Source of the DNA: Bradyrhizobium sp. 21
Lineage (GTDB): Bacteria > Pseudomonadota > Alphaproteobacteria > Rhizobiales > Xanthobacteraceae
Direction of reading: 5' to 3'
NCBI RefSeq assembly: GCF_023073335.1
Contig: NZ_JADPJG010000002.1
Coordinates: 94,159-158,158, forward strand
Length of the DNA stretch: 64,000 nucleotides
The position numbers and the translations under genes are program-made. The notes beneath the pieces were generated by a model. It was not told where the DNA came from. It did not search any database and saw only the letters and a program-made list of their open reading frames with translations. Shown in pieces: positions 16,115 through 25,138 of the stretch. Positions within the stretch are counted from its first letter, which is position 1, and every line of letters begins with the position of its first letter.

Positions 16115-17194
16115 ATGCGCGCTGCGATTTTCAGGAACGGAGAGATTGTCGTCGACCGGATGGCTGAGCCGAAGCCGGGCTCCGGCCAGGTGCTGGTCAA
16201 GACGCTTGCCTGCGGCATCTGCGGCTCCGATCTGCATGCGCGCCAACACGCTCACCGCATGGTGGAGATGGCGCGGAAGACCGGGCGCAAGCCGATGGAT
16301 CTCACCCGCGACGTCGTGTTCGGCCATGAATTCTGCTGCGAGGTCGTCGACTACGGTCCCGGCACCGCGCGCAAGTTCAAGCCGGGCACGCGCGTATGCT
16401 CGCTGCCGGCCCTGGTGACGCCTGAGGGTATCGAGGGCATCGGCTATTCCAACGACAATATTGGCGGCTATGCCGAGGCGATGCTGCTGAGCGAAGCTTT
16501 GCTGCTCGAGGTGCCCAATGGTCTCGCGCCGGAGCATGCCGCGCTCACCGAGCCGCTCGCGGTCGGTGTTCACGCCGTGGCCAAGGCCAATATTCGCGGC
16601 GGCGAGGTGCCGCTGGTGATCGGCTGCGGCCCGGTCGGGCTCGCGGTGATCGCCGCGCTCAGGATCAGGGGCCTGCACCCGATCGTCGCCGCCGACTATT
16701 CACCGGCGCGGCGCGCGCTTGCCGCCAGGCTCGGCGCCGACATCGTCGTCGATCCCAAGGTGTCGCAGCCCTATGCGACCTGGGCCGAGCACGCGCAGAT
16801 GTCGGACGCGGAGAAAGCGGCGCGGCCGCCGCTCCAGGCCATGCTCCCGGCACTGAAGCCCGCGATCATCTTCGAATGCGTCGGCGTGCCCGGCCTGTTG
16901 CAGCAGGTGTTCGAGGGTGCGCCGCGCGATGCGAGGATCGTCGTGGTCGGCGTCTGCATGGAGAGCGACAGAAGCGAACCCATGCTCGGCATCATGAAGG
17001 AGCTCAACGTTCAATATGTGCTCGGCTACACACCGGACGAATTCGCGGCATCGCTGCGCCTGATCGCGGAAGGGCAGGTGGATGCCGCGTCCATGGTGAC
17101 GGCGGAAGTCGGTATCGACGGCGTCGCAAAAGCCTTCGCCGATCTCGCCAGCCCTGAAGCCCACACCAAGATCATCGTGCAGCCGTGGCGGTGA
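16115..17194 (+). CDS. Zinc-dependent alcohol dehydrogenase (MDR family)
   Basis: A 359-residue medium-chain dehydrogenase. Catalytic zinc ligands are seen in CGICGSDLH (Cys near 37) and GHEFCCE (His-Glu near 71); the Rossmann fold has GCGPVGLAVIAAL near 170. The four-cysteine structural zinc loop of classical alcohol dehydrogenases is missing; an insertion rich in charged residues (HAHRMVEMARKTGRK) lies between the catalytic Cys and the GHE motif. It oxidises an unidentified alcohol or polyol with NAD(P). Start ATG 16115 has GGGAGGAG just upstream, a strong ribosome-binding site. Sorbitol- or threonine-dehydrogenase-like substrates are possible but not shown. Confidence 0.88.
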   Translation: MRAAIFRNGEIVVDRMAEPKPGSGQVLVKTLACGICGSDLHARQHAHRMVEMARKTGRKPMDLTRDVVFGHEFCCEVVDYGPGTARKFKPGTRVCSLPALVTPEGIEGIGYSNDNIGGYAEAMLLSEALLLEVPNGLAPEHAALTEPLAVGVHAVAKANIRGGEVPLVIGCGPVGLAVIAALRIRGLHPIVAADYSPARRALAARLGADIVVDPKVSQPYATWAEHAQMSDAEKAARPPLQAMLPALKPAIIFECVGVPGLLQQVFEGAPRDARIVVVGVCMESDRSEPMLGIMKELNVQYVLGYTPDEFAASLRLIAEGQVDAASMVTAEVGIDGVAKAFADLASPEAHTKIIVQPWR

Positions 17195-17200
17195 CGGCTG

Positions 17201-17282
17201 GTAGGGTGGGTTAGCCGCGGGCGTAACCCACCTCTTATGCGGCAATAAAAGCGGTGGGTTACGCTTCGCTAACCCACCCTAC
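17201..17282. repeat. Intergenic palindromic repeat (GTAGGGTGGGTTAGC family), copy 1
   Basis: GTAGGGTGGGTTAGC at 17201-17215 is inverted at 17268-17282, with GCGTAACCCACC and GGTGGGTTACGC as inner arms. It lies between convergent genes (alcohol dehydrogenase and ppk2), where it can act as a two-way terminator. A second copy is at 23051-23139. Confidence 0.85.
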
Positions 17283-17293
17283 GAGGCCTCTGG

Positions 17294-18208
17294 TCAATAC
17301 TTCGACGGCACGTACATCTCCGGCGGAATCGGGCCGCGGTGATAATCGGGATTGCGGACGCGCGGCGGCAGCACCACCGGCGCGCGGGCAACCTCCTGGT
17401 ACGGCATCTGGCTCAGGAGGTGCGAGATGCAGTTGAGACGCGCGCGCTTCTTGTCCACGGCATCGACGATCCACCACGGCGAGTCCGGCAGGTGCGTATG
17501 CTCCAGCATCGTCTCCTTGGCCTTGGTGTACGCCTCCCAGCGGCTGCGCGCCTCGACGTCCATCGGGCTCAGCTTCCACTGCTTCAGCGGATCGCGGATG
17601 CGCATGGTGAAGCGGAACTGCTGCGTGTCGTCGGTGATCGAGAACCAGTACTTGATCAGGATGGTGCCCGAGCGGATCAGCATCCGCTCGAATTCCGGCA
17701 CCGACTGGAAGAATTCCTGGTACTGCTCGTCGGTGCAGAAGCCCATCACGCGCTCGACGCCGGCGCGGTTGTACCAGCTGCGGTCGAACAGCACGATCTC
17801 GCCGCCCGCGGGCAGATGCGACACGTAACGCTGAAAGTACCATTGCGTGCGCTCGCGCTCGCTCGGCGCCGGCAGGGCCGCGACACGGCAGATGCGGGGA
17901 TTGAGGCGCTGGGTGATGCGCTTGATCACGCCGCCCTTGCCTGCGGAATCGCGGCCTTCGAACAGCACGACGACCTTCTTCTTCTCGCTCTGCACCCAGT
18001 CCTGGAGCTTGACAAGCTCGCCCTGGAGCCGGAGCAATTCCCTGAAATAGAGCCTGCGATCCACCGTCGGAGTGAGCGTGCCGGTCTCGTCCAGAAGCTC
18101 ATCGAGACGGGCGTCGTCGAGCTCCATCTCCAGCTCCTCGTCGAGATCATCGGCCATCTCCCGGAGGATGCGCTCGCGCTTGGCGGTTTGGGAGGTGCGG
18201 TCGGTCAT
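17294..18208 (-). CDS. ppk2: Polyphosphate kinase 2 (PPK2)
   Basis: A 304-residue PPK2 family enzyme that transfers phosphate between polyphosphate and nucleoside diphosphates. Walker A is FEGRDSAGKGG and Walker B is FDRSWYNRAGVE, with the lid stretch RICRVAALPAPSERERTQWYFQRYV between them. It is a one-domain (class I-like) PPK2; an acidic helix (DDLDEELEMELDD) precedes the core. Start is ATG 18208 with GAGAAGAGC upstream; an earlier Met at 18271 lacks such a site. The Lrp-type regulator lies upstream on the same strand with an 88-bp gap. Whether it mainly makes ATP or GTP cannot be read from the sequence. Confidence 0.93.
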   Translation of the reverse strand: MTDRTSQTAKRERILREMADDLDEELEMELDDARLDELLDETGTLTPTVDRRLYFRELLRLQGELVKLQDWVQSEKKKVVVLFEGRDSAGKGGVIKRITQRLNPRICRVAALPAPSERERTQWYFQRYVSHLPAGGEIVLFDRSWYNRAGVERVMGFCTDEQYQEFFQSVPEFERMLIRSGTILIKYWFSITDDTQQFRFTMRIRDPLKQWKLSPMDVEARSRWEAYTKAKETMLEHTHLPDSPWWIVDAVDKKRARLNCISHLLSQMPYQEVARAPVVLPPRVRNPDYHRGPIPPEMYVPSKY

Positions 18209-18296
18209 GGGCTCTTCTCTCGGCTTGGATACGCGTGATCCACGACCATCAGCGGGGTTTGTTGCACGCATGTGACAGCGGTGGCTCGATAGGCTG

Positions 18297-18758
18297 TCAC
18301 ACCGGCAGCGCGATCGAATATTTCACCTGGCTGAGCGCAAAGCTCGACTCGATCGAGGCGATGCCGTCGAGCCGGGTCAGCTTGGTCTTGAGGAAAGTCT
18401 CGTAGGAGGCGAGATCGGCGGCGACCACGCGAAGCAGATAGTCGCGGTTGCCGGTCATCAGATAACACTCCAGCACCTCGTCCCATTTCGAGATCGCGCG
18501 GGCAAAGCGGTTGAGATCCTCCTCCTTCTGCCGCGCCAGCTTGATAGAGATGAAGACGCTGACATGCAGCCCCAGCGCCTTCTGGTCCACGGTCGCGATG
18601 TAGCGCGAGATCACGCCGCGCTCTTCCAATAGCTTGACGCGGCGGTGGCAGGGCGAGACCGAGAGCCCGACCTTGTCGGCGAGCTCCTGCATGGTCAGCC
18701 GGCTGTCGTTCTGGAGCAACGCGAGGATTTTTCGGTCGATGGTGTCGAGCGCGGTCAT
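18297..18758 (-). CDS. Lrp/AsnC family transcriptional regulator
   Basis: A 153-residue regulator: N-terminal winged helix (LDTIDRKILALLQNDSRLTMQELADKVGLS, about residues 3-32) and a C-terminal RAM ligand-binding domain ending in a beta-rich AsnC fold. Start ATG 18758 follows GGGATGATACC in transcript sense poorly but fits the family N-terminus; a longer frame from 18806 would extend into the operator-like region. It is divergent from the AceE-like transketolase gene, with 135 bp between, which suggests it controls that gene and itself. Amino acids are the usual ligands of the family; the ligand here is unknown. Confidence 0.93.
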   Translation of the reverse strand: MTALDTIDRKILALLQNDSRLTMQELADKVGLSVSPCHRRVKLLEERGVISRYIATVDQKALGLHVSVFISIKLARQKEEDLNRFARAISKWDEVLECYLMTGNRDYLLRVVAADLASYETFLKTKLTRLDGIASIESSFALSQVKYSIALPV

Positions 18759-18787
18759 TGGGATGATACCTGTAGTTTTGGCGTATT

Positions 18788-18808
18788 TATTGGAATGATA
18801 TCCCAATA
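18788..18808. promoter_or_regulatory. Candidate Lrp/AsnC operator
   Basis: TATTGG and CCAATA are inverted around a 9-bp AT-rich centre (AATGATATC) in the Lrp-transketolase divergent gap. AT-rich 15-21-bp dyads of this kind are usual Lrp family targets. It sits 30 bp before the Lrp ATG, so binding could repress its own gene. Confidence 0.5.
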
Positions 18809-18893
18809 TCTGCGGGTATGACGCGAAAAATTGAGAAATCTGGTGCCTCCCGCAGGCGTATCATCGCGTGACCTGTTTTCCGGGAGCATTGCC

Positions 18894-21257
18894 ATGCCCG
18901 TTGATTCCGCTCGTCTCGAAACCCTGTCCGCGCTGGCCCGCAAGGCCTTGTGGCTGTCGTCCTGGACCATTCATCACGCCAACCACATCCGCTCCAATTC
19001 GGACGGCCTGAAGGTCGGCGGCCACCAGGCCTCGTCGGCCTCGCTCGCCACCATCATGTCGGCGCTGTATTTCCATGTGCTGAAACCTGAGGATCGCGTC
19101 GCGGTGAAGCCGCATGCGAGCCCGGTGTTCCACGCCATCCAATATCTGTTCGGCCGGCAAACCCGCGAGAAGCTGGAGAATTTCCGCGGGTTCAAGGGCG
19201 CGCAGTCCTATCCCTCGCGCACCAAGGACGTCGACGACGTCGATTTCTCGACCGGCTCGGTCGGCCTCGGCGTCGCGCAGACGCTGTTCGCCTCGCTGGT
19301 GCAGGACTACGTCAAGGCGCATGGCTGGATGAAGGATCGCCGCGAAGGGCGGATGATCGCGCTGGTCGGCGATGCCGAGATGGATGAGGGCAACATCTTC
19401 GAGGCGCTCGCGGAGGGCTGGAAGCACGGCCTCCGCAACACCTGGTGGGTGGTCGACTACAACCGCCAGTCGCTCGACGCTGTCGTGCGTGAAGGTCTCT
19501 GGGAGAAGTTCGAGACCATGTTCCGCAATTTCGGCTGGGACGTGGTGATCGTGAAATACGGCCGCCTGATGCGCGAGGCCTTTGCCGAGTCCGGCGGCGA
19601 GGCGCTGAAGCGCTGGATCGACAATTGCCCGAACGCGCTCTACGCCGCGCTGTGCTTCCAGGGCGGCGCTGCGTTCCGCAAATATCTGCATGACGAGATC
19701 GGAGATCAGGGGCCCATCACGAAACTGATCGACAAGCGCAGCGACGACGAGCTGCTGGCTCTGATGTCGAATCTCGGCGGCCACGACATGGCGAGCGTGC
19801 TGGAGGCGTTCGAGTCCATCGACCACGATCGCCCGGTCTGCTTCATCGCCTACACCATCAAGGGCGTCGGCCTGCCGTTCCAGGGCCACAAGGACAACCA
19901 TGCCGGCCTGATGACGGTCGCGCAGATGGAGAAATATCGCGAGAGCCAGAATATCCGTCCCGGCCACGAATGGGACAGATACGAGGGCCTCGCGCAAGGC
20001 GCCGCCGAGCTCGACGCCTTCCTCGCGCGCGTGCCGTTCAACCAGGATGGCCGCCGGCTGACCGCCCCCGTCGTCGAGGTGCCGGCGCAGCTTGCGTTCA
20101 AGCCGGCGACGCAGATGTCGACGCAGCAGGGTTTCGGGTTGGTGCTGAACGAGATCGCGCGGGGCGACAGCGAATTGGCCAGGCGCATCGTGACGACGTC
20201 GCCAGACGTCACCGTCTCGACCAATCTCGGCCCGTGGGTCAACCGGCGCGGCCTGTTCGCGCGCGGCGAGAAAGCGGACTTATTCCGCAGCGAGAAAATT
20301 CCGTCCACATTCAATTGGGACTTCTCGCCCAAGGGTCAACATCTCGAGCTCGGCATCGCCGAGATGAATTTATTCATCATGCTCTCGGCACTCGGTCTGT
20401 CGCACCAGATCAATGGCGAGCGGCTGTTGCCGGTCGGCACGCTCTACGATCCTTTCATCGAGCGCGGCCTCGATGCGCTGAACTATGCCTGCTACCAGGA
20501 TGCGCGCTTCATGGTGGCGGCGACGCCGTCAGGTATCACGCTTGCGCCCGAAGGCGGCGCGCACCAGTCGATCGCGACGCCGCTGATCGGCATGGCGCAG
20601 GATGGCCTCGCCTCGTTCGAGCCCGCCTTCGTCGACGAGCTCGCCGTGATCATGGGTTGGGGATTCAACCACATGCAGCGGGATCCGGGCGAGGGCGGTT
20701 CCGTCTATCTGCGCCTGTCGACGCGCAGCATCGAGCAGGCGCAGCGCATCATGTCGCCGGAACTGCAGCAGGGCATCACCGAGGGCGCTTACTGGCTGCG
20801 CAAGCCGGGCCCCAATGCCGAACTCGTGATTGCCTATACCGGCGCCGTCGCGCCGGAAGCGATCGAAGCCACCGGCTTCATTGGTGAGAGTCGTCGCGAC
20901 ATCGGCCTGCTCGCGATCACCTCGGCGGATCGCCTGCATGCGGGCTGGACCGCCGCACGGACATTGCGCCGTGATCGGAGAGGCGTGCAGCACCTCAGCC
21001 ACATTGAAAAACTGCTGGCGCCGTTGCCGCGCGACTGCGGCATCGTGACCGTGATCGACGGCCATCCGGCCGCGCTCGGCTGGCTCGGCAGTGTCCGCGG
21101 CCATCGCGTCGAGGCGCTCGGCGTCGAGCAGTTCGGCCAGACCGGCACGATCGCTGATCTCTACCGTCACCACGGCATCGACGCCAACGCCATCATCGAT
21201 GCGGCCGAAAGCCTCACCACTGGAGCGCCGGTGCTGCATCGGAAGATGGCGGTGTAG
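18894..21257 (+). CDS. Transketolase-like protein related to pyruvate dehydrogenase E1 (AceE type)
   Basis: A 787-residue thiamine-diphosphate enzyme. The cofactor motif GDAEMDEGNIFEAL followed by WWVVDYNRQSLD (about residues 158-195) matches homodimeric E1 proteins (AceE) more closely than sugar transketolases; the middle domain with TNLGPWVNRRG and the C-terminal transketolase fold follow. It is about 100 residues shorter than enterobacterial AceE, and no dihydrolipoyl acyltransferase (E2) or E3 gene is adjacent. It therefore may act on a 2-oxo acid on its own or borrow distant E2/E3 subunits. Start ATG 18894 has CGGGAGC upstream; upstream frame from 18831 is not needed. A divergent Lrp regulator suggests amino-acid-linked control. 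The substrate is uncertain. Confidence 0.85.
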   Translation: MPVDSARLETLSALARKALWLSSWTIHHANHIRSNSDGLKVGGHQASSASLATIMSALYFHVLKPEDRVAVKPHASPVFHAIQYLFGRQTREKLENFRGFKGAQSYPSRTKDVDDVDFSTGSVGLGVAQTLFASLVQDYVKAHGWMKDRREGRMIALVGDAEMDEGNIFEALAEGWKHGLRNTWWVVDYNRQSLDAVVREGLWEKFETMFRNFGWDVVIVKYGRLMREAFAESGGEALKRWIDNCPNALYAALCFQGGAAFRKYLHDEIGDQGPITKLIDKRSDDELLALMSNLGGHDMASVLEAFESIDHDRPVCFIAYTIKGVGLPFQGHKDNHAGLMTVAQMEKYRESQNIRPGHEWDRYEGLAQGAAELDAFLARVPFNQDGRRLTAPVVEVPAQLAFKPATQMSTQQGFGLVLNEIARGDSELARRIVTTSPDVTVSTNLGPWVNRRGLFARGEKADLFRSEKIPSTFNWDFSPKGQHLELGIAEMNLFIMLSALGLSHQINGERLLPVGTLYDPFIERGLDALNYACYQDARFMVAATPSGITLAPEGGAHQSIATPLIGMAQDGLASFEPAFVDELAVIMGWGFNHMQRDPGEGGSVYLRLSTRSIEQAQRIMSPELQQGITEGAYWLRKPGPNAELVIAYTGAVAPEAIEATGFIGESRRDIGLLAITSADRLHAGWTAARTLRRDRRGVQHLSHIEKLLAPLPRDCGIVTVIDGHPAALGWLGSVRGHRVEALGVEQFGQTGTIADLYRHHGIDANAIIDAAESLTTGAPVLHRKMAV

Positions 21258-21274
21258 TGGACGTAACCGGGTCG

Positions 21275-21407
21275 CGTGGGCCCCGGCTCTGCAGCGCACC
21301 GCTGAAGTAGCGCTGCGCTGCGTCCGGATGATCCGGCTCGGTGCAATCTCGTGTCCCGGACGCGGCGCGGCATGAAATGACGCGACGCTGAGCCGGGACC
21401 CACGGCG
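21275..21407. repeat. Imperfect palindromic repeat (GTGGGCCCCGGCTC family)
   Basis: GCGTGGGCCCCGGCTC near 21274-21289 is inverted, with one mismatch, as GAGCCGGGACCCACG near 21390-21404, and inner arms around GCGCTGCGCTGCGTCCGG and CCGGACGCGGCGC also pair. It fills most of the 290-bp gap between the transketolase and aldehyde dehydrogenase genes. Nothing else was seen in that gap. Confidence 0.65.
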
Positions 21408-21547
21408 CTTGCCCCGGTTCAAACCAAGTCCCATATTCCGCCCGTCCGCCGCAACGCTGGCCCCGCATATGGCGGGTTCAATTGCCGGCGCTTTCGTGCA
21501 AGGATGCCTGCCGAAACGCCCCCTCCAAGCCCAAGAAGAGGTTCACA

Positions 21548-22978
21548 ATGGTCAATCGCTTGCAATTCTACATCGACGGCGCCTGGGTCGATCCCGCCGT
21601 CAAGAAGTCCACCGCTGTCGTCAATCCGGCGACGGAAGAGGCGATGTACGAGGTTGCGCTGGGCTCCAAGGCTGACGTCGACAAGGCCGTTGCCGCCGCC
21701 AAGCGCGCGTTCGTGACGTTCTCCCAGACCAGCCGTGACGAGCGCGTGGCGCTGCTTACGAAAGTGATCGAGATCTACAAGGGCCGCCTCAAGGAGATCG
21801 GCGCCGCCGTCTCCGACGAGATGGGCGCGCCGCTGCCGATGGCCGAAAAGCTCCAGGCCGGCGCCGGCCTCGGCCATCTCATGACCACGCTCGACGTGCT
21901 CAAGAACTACCATTTCGAGGAACCGGTCGGCACCGCCATGGTGCTGCGCGAGCCGGTCGGCGTGGTCGGCATGATCACGCCCTGGAACTGGCCGCTCAAC
22001 CAGATCGCCTGCAAGGTCGCGCCCGCGCTCGCTGCCGGCTGCACCATGATCCTGAAGCCGTCGGAGTTCACCCCGACCTCGGCGCTGATCTTCGCGGAAA
22101 TCCTCCATGAAGCCGGCGTGCCGAAGGGCGTGTTCAACCTCGTCAACGGTCTTGGTCCCGAGGTCGGCGCCGCCATGAGCGAGCACCCCGACATCGACAT
22201 GATCTCGTTCACCGGCTCGACCCGCGCCGGCATCGACGTGGCCAAGCGCGCGGCTCCGACCGTGAAGCGCGTCAGCCAGGAGCTCGGCGGCAAGTCGCCG
22301 AACGTCATCCTCGAAGGCGCCGATTTGCAGAAGGCGGTGACCGGCGGCGTGATGCACATGTTCAACAACTCCGGCCAGTCCTGCAATGCGCCCTCGCGCA
22401 TGATCGTGCCGCTGTCGAAGATGAAGGACGTCGCCGCGATCGCCAAGGCCGTCGCCGACAAGACCAAGGCGGGCGATCCCCGCGCCGAAGGCACCACCAT
22501 TGGTCCGGTCGTCAACCGCGGCCAGTGGGACAAGATCCAGGGCCTGATCAAGAAGGGCATCGACGAGGGCGCAACGCTCGTCGCCGGCGGCCCGGGCCTG
22601 CCCGAAGGCGTCAACAAGGGCTTCTACGTTCGTCCGACCATCTTCGCCGACGTCACCCCTGACATGACGATCGCCCGCGAAGAGATCTTCGGACCGGTGC
22701 TGACCATCATCGGTGCCAAGGACGAAGCCGAGGCCGTGCACATCGCCAACGACACGCCCTACGGGCTTGCCGGCTATGTCTCGGGTGCCTCGGTCGAGGA
22801 CGCCAAGCGCGTCGGCCGCCAAATCCGTGCCGGCAACGTCAATCTCCAGGGCGTGCCCAACGATCGCAGCGCGCCGTTCGGCGGCTACAAGCAGTCGGGC
22901 AACGGCCGCGAGTGGGGCAAGTACGGCCTCGAGGACTTCCTCGAAGTGAAGGCCGTCGCCGGCTTCAACGCGGCATAA
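21548..22978 (+). CDS. Aldehyde dehydrogenase family protein
   Basis: A 476-residue NAD(P)-dependent aldehyde dehydrogenase oxidising an aldehyde to its acid. Active-site features: TPWNWPLNQ for cofactor binding, FTGSTRAG, the general-base Glu in QELGGKSPN (about 245) and the nucleophile Cys279 in GQSCNAPSR; EEIFGPVLT and NDTPYGLAG close the fold. Start ATG 21548 lies after AAGAAGAGG; a frame from 21482 extends upstream without support. A strong terminator follows at 23003-23036, so this gene is the end of its transcript. The substrate is not indicated by neighbours. Confidence 0.93.
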   Translation: MVNRLQFYIDGAWVDPAVKKSTAVVNPATEEAMYEVALGSKADVDKAVAAAKRAFVTFSQTSRDERVALLTKVIEIYKGRLKEIGAAVSDEMGAPLPMAEKLQAGAGLGHLMTTLDVLKNYHFEEPVGTAMVLREPVGVVGMITPWNWPLNQIACKVAPALAAGCTMILKPSEFTPTSALIFAEILHEAGVPKGVFNLVNGLGPEVGAAMSEHPDIDMISFTGSTRAGIDVAKRAAPTVKRVSQELGGKSPNVILEGADLQKAVTGGVMHMFNNSGQSCNAPSRMIVPLSKMKDVAAIAKAVADKTKAGDPRAEGTTIGPVVNRGQWDKIQGLIKKGIDEGATLVAGGPGLPEGVNKGFYVRPTIFADVTPDMTIAREEIFGPVLTIIGAKDEAEAVHIANDTPYGLAGYVSGASVEDAKRVGRQIRAGNVNLQGVPNDRSAPFGGYKQSGNGREWGKYGLEDFLEVKAVAGFNAA

Positions 22979-23001
22979 GTTTTAGCGCCTGAACGAACAT
23001 G

Positions 23002-23036
23002 ACGCCGGAGTGGGAAACCGCTCCGGCGTTTTTTGT
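23002..23036 (+). terminator. Rho-independent terminator after aldehyde dehydrogenase
   Basis: CGCCGGAG (23003-23010) pairs with CTCCGGCG (23021-23028), followed by TTTTTTG and more T residues. This is a classical intrinsic terminator 24 bp after the stop codon. Confidence 0.92.
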
Positions 23037-23050
23037 TTTTGCTGACTTTC

Positions 23051-23139
23051 GTAGGGTGGATTAGCGAAGCGTAATCCACCACTTCTCTCTCCGGCGAAGC
23101 GGGCATTGGTGGGTTACGCCTTCGGCTAACCCACCCTAC
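23051..23139. repeat. Intergenic palindromic repeat (GTAGGGTGG family), copy 2
   Basis: GTAGGGTGGATTAGC at 23051-23065 is inverted with one mismatch as GCTAACCCACCCTAC ending at 23139, and inner GCGTAATCCACC / GGTGGGTTACGC arms pair too. Like copy 1 it lies between convergent genes. Confidence 0.85.
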
Positions 23140-23160
23140 GAGATCGTCACAGCGAAAGCG

Positions 23161-24138
23161 CTATCCCCCAACCGCGCCCTGCGTATTCACATACAGCGCA
23201 TAGATCGACTGGCTCGCCGCCATGAACAGGCGGTTGCGTTGGACGCCGCCGAAGCAGAGATTGGCGCAGCGTTCCGGCAGCGCGATGCGGCCGATCATGA
23301 CGCCGTCGGGCGCGAACACCACGACGCCGTCGAGCTCGGGGTCGCCCATGCCCCAGCCGCACCAGAGATTGCCGTCGATGTCGCAGCGCATGCCGTCGGG
23401 CGTGCCAGGACCTGCATCGATGAAGACGCGCTTGTTGGAGATCGTGGCGCCGTCGGCCGAAACGTCATAGGCGAGGATTTTTCGGTTTGGCACCCCGCGG
23501 GATTCCACGACATAGAGGATTTTCTCGTCCGGCGAAAAGCACAGGCCGTTCGGCCCGAGCACGCCTTCGGCGACGATGGTGGCCTTGCCGGTCGCGGGAT
23601 CGAGCCGGTAGACATTCGGCTCGATCTCGGGCTCGGCCTTGTAGCCCTCGTAATTGCCGAGCAGGCCGAAGGTGGGATCGGTGAACCAGACCGCGCCGTC
23701 GGATTTGACGACGACGTCGTTGGGCGAGTTCAGCCGCTTGCCGCCAAACGAATCCATCAGCACCGTGATGGTGCCGTCATATTCGGTGCGGGTCACGCGT
23801 CGGCCGCCATGCTCGCAGGTGACGAGCCGGCCCTGACGGTCGCGCGTGTTGCCATTGGCGAAGTTCGAGGGCTTTCGGAACACGCTGACAGCGCCGGTCT
23901 CCTCCTCCCACTTGATAATGCGCTGGTTGGGGATGTCACTGCACAGGAGATAGCGCCCGTCACCGAACCACACCGGACCCTCCGCCCAGCGCAGCCCGGT
24001 CGCCAGCCGCTCCACGGCGGACAATTTCAACCAGTATTTTTCGAAGCGGGGATCGAGGGCGTGAATGGCCGGATCAGGATAGTAGCTCGCCGGCCGCCAG
24101 CCCGACCGCTCCTGGGTGTGAGACGATGCCTCATTCAT
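23161..24138 (-). CDS. SMP-30/gluconolactonase family lactonase
   Basis: A 325-residue six-bladed beta-propeller lactonase. Family motifs present are WAEGPVWFGDGRYLLCSD (metal-binding Glu near residue 46), LNSPNDVVVKSDGAVWFTDP (Asn and Asp ligands), GPNGLCFSPDEKILYVVE and DGMRCDIDGNLW. It hydrolyses a sugar lactone to the free acid. Start ATG 24138 follows GAGAGAACC; a longer frame from 24213 is less likely. It is divergent, 89 bp apart, from the uronate dehydrogenase-like gene, whose expected product is an aldarolactone; the pair would oxidise a uronic acid and open the lactone. Gluconolactone is the other family substrate. Confidence 0.9.
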   Translation of the reverse strand: MNEASSHTQERSGWRPASYYPDPAIHALDPRFEKYWLKLSAVERLATGLRWAEGPVWFGDGRYLLCSDIPNQRIIKWEEETGAVSVFRKPSNFANGNTRDRQGRLVTCEHGGRRVTRTEYDGTITVLMDSFGGKRLNSPNDVVVKSDGAVWFTDPTFGLLGNYEGYKAEPEIEPNVYRLDPATGKATIVAEGVLGPNGLCFSPDEKILYVVESRGVPNRKILAYDVSADGATISNKRVFIDAGPGTPDGMRCDIDGNLWCGWGMGDPELDGVVVFAPDGVMIGRIALPERCANLCFGGVQRNRLFMAASQSIYALYVNTQGAVGG

Positions 24139-24227
24139 GTCGGTTCTCTCGTTTCGTTCCCTCTGGACAATCCTGCTATCATTAGAGACACGTGACGGCA
24201 AATTGGTCACCAACGGCGAGGGAAGAC

Positions 24228-25052
24228 ATGCCGCGTATTTTGATGACGGGAGCTTCGGGCGGGATCGGAACGCGCTTGCGCAAACTGCTGCCGCCGATTT
24301 ATCCGGACCTGCTGCTCTCTGACATCCGCCCGCCCAAGGATCTCGGGGCGGACGAGCAGTTCAAGGCGGCGGATCTGGCCGACCTCGCGCAGTGTGAGGC
24401 GCTCTGCGAGGGCGTCGATGGCATCATCCATTTCGGCGGGTACTCCGTCGAGGGCCCCTGGGACGATATTCTCCAGGCCAACATCATCGGCGGCTACAAT
24501 CTGTTCGAGGCGGCGTACCGCAAGGGCGTCAAGCGCGTGGTGTTCGCCTCGTCCAATCACGTGGTCGGCTTCTACCCGCGCCACCACAAGATCGGCACCG
24601 ACGTCACCGTGCGCCCCGACGGCCGCTACGGCGTCAGCAAGGTGTTCGGCGAAGCCGTGGGCGCGCTCTATGCCGACAAGCACGGGCTGAAGGTGACCTG
24701 CATCCGCATCGGCAATTGCGACGAGCGGCCGCTCGACCATCGCCGCATCTCGATGTGGCTGAAGCCGGAAGACCTGGTGCAGCTCTGCCAGATCGGGCTC
24801 GAGCATCCCGACATTCATTTCGAGGTGTTCTACGGCGTGTCCCTGAATGAGCGCGCCTGGTGGGACAATCACCGCGCCTACGAGTTCGGCTACCGCCCCA
24901 CGGGTCGCTCCGAGGATCACGTGACGCACGCGATGGCCGAGCAGGCCAAGCTCAAGCCCGATCCGATTGCAGAGCACTATCAGGGCGGCTCGTTCGCCAG
25001 CCTGGAGTTCGATGGCGATGCAAGTCGCATCATCGACTGGACCAAGCGGTAG
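24228..25052 (+). CDS. udh: NAD-dependent uronate dehydrogenase-like epimerase/dehydratase family protein
   Basis: A 274-residue extended short-chain dehydrogenase. The NAD motif TGASGGIGTRL begins at residue 6, DLADLAQCEAL and DGIIHFGGYSVEGPWD follow, FASSNHVVGFYPR holds the active Ser region, and YGVSK carries the catalytic Tyr-Lys. The order and wording of these motifs, including GNIIGGYN-like NIIGGYNLFEAA and SLNERAWWDN, match uronate dehydrogenases, which convert galacturonate or glucuronate to the aldarolactone. Start ATG 24228 has GAGGGAAG upstream. A decayed copy of its last 43 codons lies at 30008-30138. The exact sugar acid is inferred only. Confidence 0.82.
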   Translation: MPRILMTGASGGIGTRLRKLLPPIYPDLLLSDIRPPKDLGADEQFKAADLADLAQCEALCEGVDGIIHFGGYSVEGPWDDILQANIIGGYNLFEAAYRKGVKRVVFASSNHVVGFYPRHHKIGTDVTVRPDGRYGVSKVFGEAVGALYADKHGLKVTCIRIGNCDERPLDHRRISMWLKPEDLVQLCQIGLEHPDIHFEVFYGVSLNERAWWDNHRAYEFGYRPTGRSEDHVTHAMAEQAKLKPDPIAEHYQGGSFASLEFDGDASRIIDWTKR

Positions 25053-25138
25053 CTGTTGTCGGGATAGATCGAGCTGCGCCCCCGCACGCAGGCGGACTCC
25101 CTCGCCCCGTTCTTACGGGAGAGGGGAAAACCGCTGCC

